Source: Bacillus bingmayongensis
GTDB taxonomy: Bacteria; Bacillota; Bacilli; Bacillales; Bacillaceae_G
Length of the DNA stretch: 51,306 nucleotides
Direction of reading: 5' to 3'
Assembly: GCF_000299035.1 (NCBI RefSeq)
Contig: NZ_JH921517.1
Coordinates: forward strand, 1-51,306
Shown piece after piece: positions 45,061-51,306 of the stretch (position 1 is its first letter; every line of letters starts with the position of its first letter). A program made the translations under genes and the position numbers. The notes beneath the pieces are model-generated. The model was not told the DNA's origin. It saw only the letters and a program-made list of their open reading frames with translations, and did no database searches.

Positions 45061-45228
45061 CTAAAAAGAAGGAGGTAATAAATGGAGTGAGAAAATGATC
45101 CTGAGAACTATATTGTGTGAGTCGTCTAAAACAATCAAATGAATCCATTGTAAAAAAAGTATGTCCATCAAAATGACAATTCCCATTGTGGAACATAAAA
45201 AAATTATGAAAGTTAATGTTTGTTTCAT
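45061..45228 (-). CDS. Possible 55-residue hydrophobic membrane peptide
   Basis: Frame from ATG 45228: MKQTLTFIIFLCSTMGIVIL, then a second hydrophobic stretch and DDSHNIVLRIIFSLHLL, ending TAG at 45061. The ribosome binding site (AATGGTAAT) is poor. It lies about 100 bases upstream of kimA on the same strand. It may be a real small gene, a leader peptide or an AT-rich chance frame. Confidence 0.3.
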   Translation of the reverse strand: MKQTLTFIIFLCSTMGIVILMDILFLQWIHLIVLDDSHNIVLRIIFSLHLLPPSF

Positions 45229-45621
45229 ATTACCATTACATTGTTTATTCCTTATATATGAGTGGATAGTTATCTTCGTTAGATAAGTGGGGAGAAATCT
45301 TACCTTCTGTGCATGAAAAATAAAAAATGTACTCGAGTATTAAGAGTCTAATGAGAAGAAACAGGCTAGTTATGAGGTAAATAGTTATATGTATTGTAAG
45401 CGTTTTCGTGTTTGGTATTTAATAATTTTTTTGATGAATAGCAAGTATTATTTGAAAAAGGTTTTTTGCAGTTCTTAAATACATATAAATCGTAAATAAC
45501 GTTCCGAAATTAGCCCATTTTCATTCACCTCCTGCACATTTTGTTCATACAATATCTTGACTAAATAAACACCCAACTTACACATATACAGCTCTGGCTT
45601 AAGCAAGGAGGGTTATACCAG
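45229..45621. other. Gene-free region containing the gerE promoter
   Basis: AT-rich and without coding frames. A sigma-K-like promoter is visible at 45526-45554: AC at 45527-45528, a 17-base spacer and CATACAATA (45546-45554), matching CATANNNTA. This suits late mother-cell expression of gerE. Confidence 0.55.
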
Positions 45622-45846
45622 TTGAAGGAAAAAGCGTATCAATCTAAACCTTTACTCACAAAGAGAGAGAGAGAAGTATTTGAATTACTGGTTCAAGATA
45701 AAACGACGAAGGAAATTGCAGGTGAACTTTTTATTAGTGAAAAAACTGTACGCAACCATATATCAAATGCAATGCAAAAGCTAGGGGTTAAAGGACGTTC
45801 ACAAGCGGTTGTTGAGCTTCTTCGTATGGGAGAACTCGAATTATAA
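45622..45846 (+). CDS. gerE: Spore coat transcriptional regulator GerE
   Basis: 74-residue LuxR-type DNA-binding protein, almost a single HTH domain: [57 protein letters not shown] (each segment under 21 residues). It controls late sigma-K genes for spore coat proteins in the mother cell. Start TTG 45622 follows AAGGAGGGTTATACCAG. It is nearly identical to B. subtilis GerE as I know it. Confidence 0.97.
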   Translation: MKEKAYQSKPLLTKREREVFELLVQDKTTKEIAGELFISEKTVRNHISNAMQKLGVKGRSQAVVELLRMGELEL

Positions 45847-45854
45847 ACAGATGA

Positions 45855-45888
45855 AGTCGACTTTTTTATAAAAGGTCGGCTATTTTTC
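45855..45888 (+). terminator. gerE terminator
   Basis: AGTCGAC...GGTCGGCT imperfect stem with ATTTTT. Confidence 0.7.
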
Positions 45889-46052
45889 TGTCTTGCAAAT
45901 TACGAAGAAAAGGAGCAAAATAAAAAAGTCCCTGGTCTATACAGGTACATATTTAGAAATCTATTAAAAAGGATACTTTAGTTTTATAAAAGCTAAAGTA
46001 TGTACGATATATTTGTATGTAAAAAAGATGATGAATGAGAAAATGGGTGATT

Positions 46053-46850
46053 ATGTTGAATAGAGCGATTGGTGTTATTGATTCGGGAGTAGGAGGATTA
46101 ACAGTAGCGAAAGAGTTAATTCGTCAGCTGCCAAAAGAGCGTATTATATATTTAGGAGATACAGCACGTTGCCCTTATGGTCCGCGTTCTCGCGAGGAAG
46201 TGCGTCAATTTACATGGGAAATGACGGAGCATTTATTGGCACTTGATATTAAGATGTTAGTTATTGCTTGTAATACCGCAACTGCGGTTGTACTAGAAGA
46301 GATGCAAAAGCAATTACCAATTCCAGTGGTGGGTGTGATTCATCCAGGCTCGCGTACAGCCTTGAAAGTGACGAATACGTATCATGTTGGTATCATTGGA
46401 ACAATTGGAACGGTAAAAAGCGGTGCATATGAAGAGGCGCTGAAGTCCATTAATAACCGTGTTATGGTAGAGAGTTTAGCGTGTCCGCCATTTGTTGAAC
46501 TTGTAGAAAGTGGAAACTTTGAGAGTGAGATGGCTTATGAGGTTGTTAGAGAAACGTTGCAACCACTGAAAACTACTGAAATCGATACATTGATTTTAGG
46601 GTGTACGCATTATCCGATTTTAGGTCCAGTTATTAAGCGGGTAATGGGGGGGAAGGTGCAATTAATTAGTTCTGGAGACGAAACAGCTCGTGAAGTGAGT
46701 ACGATTTTATATCATAGTAAGATGTTAAATGAAGGGGAAGAGCAAAGCGATCATCTCTTTTTAACAACAGGAAAGATCGGTTTATTTAAAGAAATTGCAT
46801 CTAAATGGTTTGGACAACCAATTGAAAATGTAAAGCATATTAATTTGTAA
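46053..46850 (+). CDS. racE: Glutamate racemase
   Basis: Makes D-glutamate for peptidoglycan, and in strains with such a capsule for poly-gamma-D-glutamate. The 265-residue enzyme has the two catalytic cysteines C73 (ACNTAT) and C184 (GCTHYP) and the start [20 protein letters not shown] 46053 is preceded by AAATGGGTGATT, a moderate site; a longer frame from 46035 is unlikely. The place between gerE and gerM matches Bacillus. Confidence 0.95.
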   Translation: MLNRAIGVIDSGVGGLTVAKELIRQLPKERIIYLGDTARCPYGPRSREEVRQFTWEMTEHLLALDIKMLVIACNTATAVVLEEMQKQLPIPVVGVIHPGSRTALKVTNTYHVGIIGTIGTVKSGAYEEALKSINNRVMVESLACPPFVELVESGNFESEMAYEVVRETLQPLKTTEIDTLILGCTHYPILGPVIKRVMGGKVQLISSGDETAREVSTILYHSKMLNEGEEQSDHLFLTTGKIGLFKEIASKWFGQPIENVKHINL

Positions 46851-46868
46851 GTAAAATAGTATATTCGT

Positions 46869-46900
46869 AAAAAAACTCCTGGAAAGTTAGGAGTTTTTTT
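46869..46900 (+). terminator. racE terminator
   Basis: AAAAAACTCCT, eight-base loop, AGGAGTTTTTTT. Confidence 0.92.
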
Positions 46901-46997
46901 ATTTTGTGAAATGTAAGATAAGTTGTCATTGCTTGTTCTAAAATGATAAAGAGCTCGTATACATATAGTACAAACTTAGATTTTAGGGGGAAATGGT

Positions 46998-48044
46998 ATG
47001 CCTAAATCCACTTTTAAATGGCTTGTTTGTACTGCAGTAAGCGCAGCTTTACTAACAGGGTGCGGTTTGTTAAATAAGGAGAAAGAAACGGAACAAATTG
47101 ATCCACCGAAAAAAGTCACGTATACAGACGGTGAAAAGAAAGAGACTGCTACAAAGGAGAAGCAAGGACAAACGAAGAAATATGAGCTATATCTTGTTGA
47201 TAAAAATGGTTATGTTGTACCGCAAACGCTAGCATTACCCGCTCCAAAACAAAATGAAGTTGTGAAACAAACATTAGAATACCTTGTGAAGGATGGTCCA
47301 GTAGAGAATTTACTGCCAAATGGATTCAAGGCGGTTCTTCCGGCAGGTACAATGATGTCCATTGATTTGAAAAAAGATGGGACAGCAGTTGTGGATTTTT
47401 CAAAGGAAATGAAAAATTATAAAAAAGAAGAAGAGCGTCAAATCGTTGAATCGGTAGCTTGGACATTAACGCAATTTAAAGATATTAAACAAGTTAAATT
47501 TCAAATAAATGGTGAGAAATTAGCGAAGATGCCTGTTGGTGGCACGCCGCTTGGTGAAGGTGTGAGCCGTGCTGACGGTATTAACTTTGATGATGAGCAA
47601 GTGGCGGATGTCACGAATACGAAGCCAGTTACACTTTATTTCTTAGCACAAAATAATAAAACACAGTATTATGTGCCAGTGACACGCCGCGTGGCAGAAG
47701 GAAAGGAACATGAAGTAGCAACGGTTGTGAATGAACTTGTTAAAGGGCCATCGGGTTCAGCTTTACTTAATGATTTTAATCCTGATGTGAAGCTTGTTAG
47801 TGAACCGAAAATACAAGATGGAAAAGTTACATTGAATTTCAATGAAAATATATATATAGATAAAGGGAAAAGTATGATTTCAAATTATGTATTGCAATCA
47901 CTCGTTCTATCTTTAACAGAAAAGCAAGATGTAAAAAATGTTTCTGTTGAAGTAAACGGGAAAGCAAATCTTGTTACTGAGAAAGGTGAGAAACTAACAA
48001 AACCTGTTGATCGTCCGCAAAACGTGAATACAGGTAGTTTTTAA
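46998..48044 (+). CDS. gerM: Spore germination lipoprotein GerM
   Basis: 348-residue lipoprotein with lipobox LLTGC (C22) and two GerMN domains (about 60-190 and 205-335; paired segments LYLVDKNGYVVPQT and LYFLAQNNKTQYYVPV, each with VVDFSKE- or LNFNEN-type strands). GerM is needed for sporulation and germination and acts at the forespore membrane together with the SpoIIIA-SpoIIQ complex in B. subtilis. The ATG follows TAGGGGGAAATGGT. Terminator-separated from racE; rph is 135 bases downstream. Confidence 0.93.
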   Translation: MPKSTFKWLVCTAVSAALLTGCGLLNKEKETEQIDPPKKVTYTDGEKKETATKEKQGQTKKYELYLVDKNGYVVPQTLALPAPKQNEVVKQTLEYLVKDGPVENLLPNGFKAVLPAGTMMSIDLKKDGTAVVDFSKEMKNYKKEEERQIVESVAWTLTQFKDIKQVKFQINGEKLAKMPVGGTPLGEGVSRADGINFDDEQVADVTNTKPVTLYFLAQNNKTQYYVPVTRRVAEGKEHEVATVVNELVKGPSGSALLNDFNPDVKLVSEPKIQDGKVTLNFNENIYIDKGKSMISNYVLQSLVLSLTEKQDVKNVSVEVNGKANLVTEKGEKLTKPVDRPQNVNTGSF

Positions 48045-48179
48045 TCTTAAATAATTTGATATAATTATGTTAGAAAGGGGAATTTCTTTTTGAGTTCTCC
48101 TTCTTCTATTATTGTTGTACATAATTATAAATTTAAAATGGGCTATACTAACGAGTAGTAGTTACTAGGGGGTTATTTT

Positions 48180-48917
48180 ATGCGAGTAGATGGTAGAGAA
48201 GCGGCAGAACTGCGTCATATACATCTTCATACAAATTATTTAAAACATCCAGAAGGATCTGTTCTGATTGAAGTTGGAGATACGAAAGTTATTTGTTCGG
48301 CAACGATTGAAGAACGTGTGCCACCATTTATGAGAGGCGAAGGAAAAGGATGGGTAACAGCGGAATACGCGATGATTCCACGGGCAACAGAACAGCGTAC
48401 AATTCGTGAGTCCAGTAAAGGGAAAGTAACTGGTCGCACAATGGAAATTCAACGTTTAATTGGACGAGCATTACGTGCGGTTGTTGATTTGGAAGCGCTT
48501 GGGGAAAGAACGGTTTGGATTGACTGTGATGTCATTCAAGCAGATGGCGGAACAAGAACTGCGTCGATTACGGGTGCTTATGTCGCGATGGTGTTAGCAT
48601 TTGAAAAGTTATTACAAGCGGAAAAGGTATCTAAAATTCCAGTAAAAGATTATTTAGCTGCAACATCTGTTGGAATTGTTGAAAACCAAGGTGTAGTTTT
48701 AGATTTAAACTATGCAGAAGATTCTAAAGCGGATGTTGATATGAATGTCATTATGACAGGAAAAGGCCAGTTTGTTGAAGTGCAAGGAACTGGAGAAGAA
48801 GCAACATTTAGCCGCGCAGAGTTAAATGAATTGCTCGATGCAGCTGAACAAGGAATTTTACAACTCGTTGAAAAACAAAAAGAAGCATTAGGCGACATCG
48901 TATCTCACATAGAGTAG
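48180..48917 (+). CDS. rph: Ribonuclease PH
   Basis: Phosphorolytic 3' exonuclease that trims tRNA precursors. The 245-residue length is normal. It shows [12 protein letters not shown] at the start, [11 protein letters not shown] near 63, [19 protein letters not shown] near 85 and [19 protein letters not shown] near 115 (phosphate and RNA binding). ATG follows TAGGGGGTTATTTT. ysnA starts 11 bases after it. Confidence 0.97.
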   Translation: MRVDGREAAELRHIHLHTNYLKHPEGSVLIEVGDTKVICSATIEERVPPFMRGEGKGWVTAEYAMIPRATEQRTIRESSKGKVTGRTMEIQRLIGRALRAVVDLEALGERTVWIDCDVIQADGGTRTASITGAYVAMVLAFEKLLQAEKVSKIPVKDYLAATSVGIVENQGVVLDLNYAEDSKADVDMNVIMTGKGQFVEVQGTGEEATFSRAELNELLDAAEQGILQLVEKQKEALGDIVSHIE

Positions 48918-48928
48918 AGGTGAAAAAT

Positions 48929-49540
48929 ATGAAACAAGTTGTTGTAGCGACGAAAAACATGGGGAAAGTACGTGAATTTGCTGAGCTATTCGAGAGATTT
49001 GATTTAGAAGTAAAATCTCTTTATGATTTCCCTCATATTGAAGAAGTTGAGGAAACTGGCGAAACATTTGAAGAAAATGCAATCTTGAAAGCGGACAGTT
49101 TATGTAAGCAGTTCAATTCAATTGTCATTGCAGACGACTCAGGTCTAATTATTGATGCTTTAAATGGAAATCCTGGTGTGCGCTCTGCTCGCTATGCTGG
49201 TGAACAAAAAGATGACCAGGCGAATATCGACAAAGTTTTAACAGAATTAGATGGCGTTTCGATGGAAAAGCGTACAGCGCGTTTTTATTGTGCGTTAGCA
49301 GTTGCTTTTCCAGAAGATGATAAAGAACCGGTTATTGTAAATGGTACATGTGAAGGGAAGATTTTAGAACAACGTCGTGGTGAAAATGGTTTCGGATACG
49401 ATCCAATCTTTTATGTAGAAGAATACAAACGAGCGATGGCTGAGCTAACTTCAGATGAGAAAAATGAAATCAGTCACCGCGGACGTGCTCTTCGTAAGTT
49501 GGAAGAGAAAATTCCAGAGTGGTTTTTAGAAGAAGAATAA
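48929..49540 (+). CDS. ysnA: XTP/dITP pyrophosphatase (RdgB/HAM1)
   Basis: 203-residue housecleaning enzyme that hydrolyses XTP, ITP and dITP to keep damaged purines out of DNA. Motifs: [13 protein letters not shown] near 5, [11 protein letters not shown] near 43, IADDSGL near 68, GVRSARYAG near 84 and GFGYDPIF near 153. Start ATG 48929, eight bases after AGAGGTG; GTG 48920 is too close to that site. Part of rph-ysnA-ysnB. Confidence 0.95.
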   Translation: MKQVVVATKNMGKVREFAELFERFDLEVKSLYDFPHIEEVEETGETFEENAILKADSLCKQFNSIVIADDSGLIIDALNGNPGVRSARYAGEQKDDQANIDKVLTELDGVSMEKRTARFYCALAVAFPEDDKEPVIVNGTCEGKILEQRRGENGFGYDPIFYVEEYKRAMAELTSDEKNEISHRGRALRKLEEKIPEWFLEEE

Positions 49541-49553
49541 GGGAGAGAGACCG

Positions 49554-50060
49554 ATGAGAGCTTTAATTGTAAGCGATAGTCACGGTTCTACGAGAGAATT
49601 ACAGCAATTAAAAGATACATATGAGAGAAATGTAGATATTATGATTCATTGCGGTGATTCAGAACTCACACCAGATCATTCTGATTTACAAGGGTTCCAA
49701 GTAGTAAAAGGAAATTGCGATTTCTATAATGGCTTTGAAGAAGAAATCATTACTGATGTAGATGGATTACGCTTTTTTGCTACGCACGGACATCGGTACA
49801 ATGTTAAAATGAGTTTGCAAACACTTCTATATCGTGCAAAAGAAGTGGAGGCGAATATTGTGTGTTTTGGACATTCTCATATGTTGGGAGCGGAATTTAT
49901 TGATGATATTTTATTCATCAATCCTGGAAGCATTTTATTGCCACGTTCCCGTAAAGAAAAAACATTTACTTTGTTAGAAGTAAATGAAGAAGACATTGAA
50001 ATTCGATTTGAAACATTAGATGGAAAAGTTGTCGCACATAAAACTTTTCAAAGAGGATAA
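49554..50060 (+). CDS. ysnB: Calcineurin-like phosphoesterase, YsnB/YfcE
   Basis: 168-residue metallophosphoesterase with the full metal site: DSHG (7-10 region), HCGDSE near 34, KGNCD near 53, ATHGH near 77 and FGHSH near 103. E. coli YfcE acts on phosphodiesters such as bis-pNPP; the natural substrate is unknown. ATG follows GGGAGAGAGACCG. Last gene of the rph unit; a hairpin at 50050-50077 (AAAGAGGATAA/TTATCCTCTTT) overlaps its stop codon and lacks a T run. Confidence 0.93.
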   Translation: MRALIVSDSHGSTRELQQLKDTYERNVDIMIHCGDSELTPDHSDLQGFQVVKGNCDFYNGFEEEIITDVDGLRFFATHGHRYNVKMSLQTLLYRAKEVEANIVCFGHSHMLGAEFIDDILFINPGSILLPRSRKEKTFTLLEVNEEDIEIRFETLDGKVVAHKTFQRG

Positions 50061-50088
50061 GAAAAATTATCCTCTTTGAAAAAAAGTG

Positions 50089-50117
50089 TTGACTTTATCT
50101 AGACGTACAAATATAAT
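50089..50117 (+). promoter_or_regulatory. Sigma-A promoter of the tRNA genes
   Basis: TTGACT (50089-50094), 17-base spacer, TATAAT (50112-50117), 44 bases before tRNA-Gly. Confidence 0.88.
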
Positions 50118-50161
50118 AAACATTGTCGATAAGACATCAAGCGAAAATAAAAACAAAATAT

Positions 50162-50235
50162 GCGGGTGTAGTTTAGTGGTAAAACAAGAGCCTTCCAAGC
50201 TCTGGTCGAGAGTTCGATTCTCTTCACCCGCTCCA
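50162..50235 (+). tRNA. tRNA-Gly (anticodon UCC)
   Basis: Acceptor GCGGGTG/CACCCGC, D stem GTTT/AAAC, anticodon stem AGAGC/GCTCT with loop CTTCCAA (anticodon TCC at 50194-50196), T stem GAGAG/CTCTT, discriminator T232 of the 50,000s, and an encoded CCA. Confidence 0.97.
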
Positions 50236-50236
50236 T

Positions 50237-50597
50237 GTCCCAGTAGCTCAGCAGGATAGAGCAACGGCCTTCAAGAATAGGAGCCTTTATAGGGAAACAA
50301 GAACCTATAGAGTGGACGACACTATATCGGTGAAGCCTTAACAGTACGGCTGATGGTAATACCGAGGAAACTTACGATCTTCCTTGAGAAGATTAAGGAG
50401 TTTTGAATGATTAAGTAAATCTTAATGGTAAAGACTCTGAAGCATGATGAAAATCATCGTGAGGTTCCGTAGAGACTACACGTGTCGCACCTGAAATGGT
50501 GAAGATATAGTCCAGACTACAAACAGTAAATACTGGTAGCGAAAGCTATGGTGGTAAGCTAAGCCGTCGGTCGGGAGTTCGAATCTCTCCTGGGACG
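50237..50597 (+). tRNA. tRNA-Arg (anticodon UCU), interrupted by an intron
   Basis: 5' exon 50237-50271 and 3' exon 50559-50597. Joined, they give acceptor GTCCCAG/CTGGGAC, D stem GCTC/GAGC, anticodon stem ACGGC/GCCGT with loop CTT+CTAA (anticodon TCT, reads AGA and AGG), T stem GGGAG/CTCTC, discriminator G. CCA is not encoded. It lies one base after the tRNA-Gly CCA, so the two form one transcript. The mature tRNA forms only after splicing. Confidence 0.93.
50272..50558 (+). ncRNA. Group I intron, IC3-like, in the tRNA-Arg anticodon
   Basis: 287 bases between U34 and C35 of the anticodon. P1: exon CTT pairs with guide GAG (50281-50283), giving the U-G pair at the 5' splice site. P2: TATAGG/CCTATA. 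P7: GACTA (in GTAGAGACTACACG) with TAGTC (in GAAGATATAGTCC, the classic S element). P9: TAGC-GAAA-GCTA tetraloop. The last base is G558 of the 50,000s, the expected omega-G. It holds no homing endonuclease frame. Confidence 0.92.
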
Positions 50598-50599
50598 CT

Positions 50600-50636
50600 A
50601 AAAAAACCTTGTTATCTTTTGATAACAAGGTTTTTT
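50600..50636. terminator. Terminator after the tRNA genes
   Basis: AAAAAACCTTGTTATC/GATAACAAGGTTTTTT with a four-base loop; serves both strands. Confidence 0.95.
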
Positions 50637-50649
50637 ATTTGTTTTTAAA

Positions 50650-51264
50650 TTAGTTGTTAATAAATTTTTCAAAGACAAATCCATAATCTTTCACATTATA
50701 GTGTTTTTTCGTATCAACAAGCCAGTTGAAGGCAATTTGATTCATTTCCTTAAATTGCTCTGCTAAATTGAGTTGTGCGTTTGTAATGCGGCTAAATGTG
50801 TTGGATGCCATGTCTAAGCTTTTATGAGCATACTGTAATGTAATATCATTCTCATAGGAGATTTCCTCGATTTTGAGAAGGGCTTTATATAAGTCTTTGA
50901 GCTCTTCAATGTGCTTTTTGTGAACATCAATTGAGTAATACTCATCCCCCATGTGAAATTTAATTTCTACATCTAAATCGATTGTACCAGCAGTTTCTAA
51001 CGCTACATTTCTAATTTGATATTTGCTGTAACTATAACGACGCAATGTACGTTTTTTACTTGCTGCACTCGTTCCGTCTAGATGAATTAATCCTTTGTTT
51101 GTAAAGCAATATTCGTCAGACTTTGATTTGATTAAAAAATAAATTTTTTCTCCATCTTCATGCATGACATAATCATCAGCATCAACTTTATCATAATCTT
51201 TCGGTGTGATTACAGAACCTACGTCGCTTAACCCAAGTACATCAGCAGCTACTTTTTTGAACAT
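50650..51264 (-). CDS. YvbH-like PH-domain protein
   Basis: 204 residues from ATG 51264, with AAAAGGG about nine bases upstream; the in-frame ATG at 51273 touches this site. Residues 35-115 form a beta-rich bacterial PH domain (DGEKIYFLIKSKSDEYCFTN, RRYSYSKYQIRNV, VEIKFHMGDEYYSIDV). The C-terminal third is helical (EELKDLYKALLKIEEISYEN). This matches the YvbH/DUF1696 group, of unknown function. No membrane segment. Convergent with the tRNA genes. Confidence 0.82.
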   Translation of the reverse strand: MFKKVAADVLGLSDVGSVITPKDYDKVDADDYVMHEDGEKIYFLIKSKSDEYCFTNKGLIHLDGTSAASKKRTLRRYSYSKYQIRNVALETAGTIDLDVEIKFHMGDEYYSIDVHKKHIEELKDLYKALLKIEEISYENDITLQYAHKSLDMASNTFSRITNAQLNLAEQFKEMNQIAFNWLVDTKKHYNVKDYGFVFEKFINN

Positions 51265-51276
51265 ATGTATCATCCC

Positions 51277-51299
51277 TTTTTTTTTTTTTTTTTTTTTTT
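51277..51299. repeat. 23-base T homopolymer
   Basis: Uninterrupted T run directly upstream of the YvbH-like gene (A run on its coding strand) at the window end. It could be a promoter UP-like tract or a sequencing or assembly artefact at a contig edge. Confidence 0.9.
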
Positions 51300-51306
51300 A
51301 ATTTTT

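Noticed and set aside
44927-45196. 89-codon open frame on the minus strand across the kimA start
   Set aside because: Overlaps kimA in another frame and would have a Cys/His/Phe-rich composition unlike its neighbours; the 55-codon frame nearby is the better candidate.
44962-45350. c-di-AMP (ydaO-type) riboswitch expected upstream of kimA
   Set aside because: None of the conserved blocks could be found by eye on the minus strand; absence is reported instead.
50050-50077. Rho-independent terminator at the ysnB stop
   Set aside because: The hairpin is perfect but is followed by GAAAAAAAG rather than T residues, so it was described only as a hairpin.

Overview
The window is chromosomal DNA of the Bacillus cereus group. 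The base composition is AT-rich, ribosome binding sites are strong (AGGAGG type), TTG and GTG starts are common, and gene order and protein sequences match Bacillus: asnS, rnhC-zapA-cvpA-polX-mutS2, fadD-fadR-fadB-etfBA-trxA-uvrC-yslB-sdhCAB, and gerE-racE-gerM-rph-ysnA-ysnB. Most genes are housekeeping. The accessory interest lies in RNA elements, short interspersed repeats, promoter architecture and a few small or broken genes. The edges (a hairpin that looks like a repeat end on the left, a 23-base T run on the right) suggest that this is a complete assembly contig.

Layout. 1-2310: edge repeat, an ORF remnant, an Asn T-box with asnS, and a small YuzL-like gene. 2340-9690: a hypothetical gene, rnhC, zapA-cvpA, polX-mutS2, a 30-residue membrane peptide and an RluF-type pseudouridine synthase. 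9800-12880: a T-box whose specifier reads as ACC (Thr) before a BrnQ transporter, then an RlmI-like methyltransferase. 12977-19680: ywbE and a small basic protein, then a two-component system and an ABC export cluster with one ATPase and three permeases, the first frameshifted, plus a DUF4097 protein. 19735-21690: a DinB-like protein, a sigma factor overlapping a PH-like membrane protein gene, and a hairpin. 21860-26944: the fatty acid degradation operon under FadR. 27037-34600: trxA, uvrC, yslB, sdhCAB and ysmA, with three copies of a ~150 bp repeat between them. 35071-42880: D,D-carboxypeptidase, acid phosphatase lipoprotein, Nat-type ABC exporter, Rrf2 regulator, aquaporin, EamA-type exporter with a divergent XRE-cupin regulator, PspC. 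43030-45230: an inverted-repeat element and a KimA-type potassium importer with a leader that can hide its ribosome binding site. 45526-50060: gerE to ysnB. 50089-50636: tRNA-Gly and a tRNA-Arg split by a group I intron. The right end holds a PH-domain gene.

How the genes work together. FadD activates fatty acids, FadB and the Etf pair serve beta-oxidation, FadR represses the set, and SdhCAB feeds the same electrons and carbon into respiration. The 13516-19673 cluster looks like a signal-responsive export or envelope-stress system. UvrC, MutS2, PolX and RnhC are DNA maintenance genes. GerE and GerM belong to sporulation and germination, and RacE to peptidoglycan synthesis.

Most notable: the intron in the anticodon of tRNA-Arg(UCU); the three repeats, which share remnants of one reading frame; the Thr-type T-box on brnQ; the one-base frameshift in an ABC permease; and helically phased repeats at two promoters. 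No CRISPR array, prophage or transposase gene was seen.
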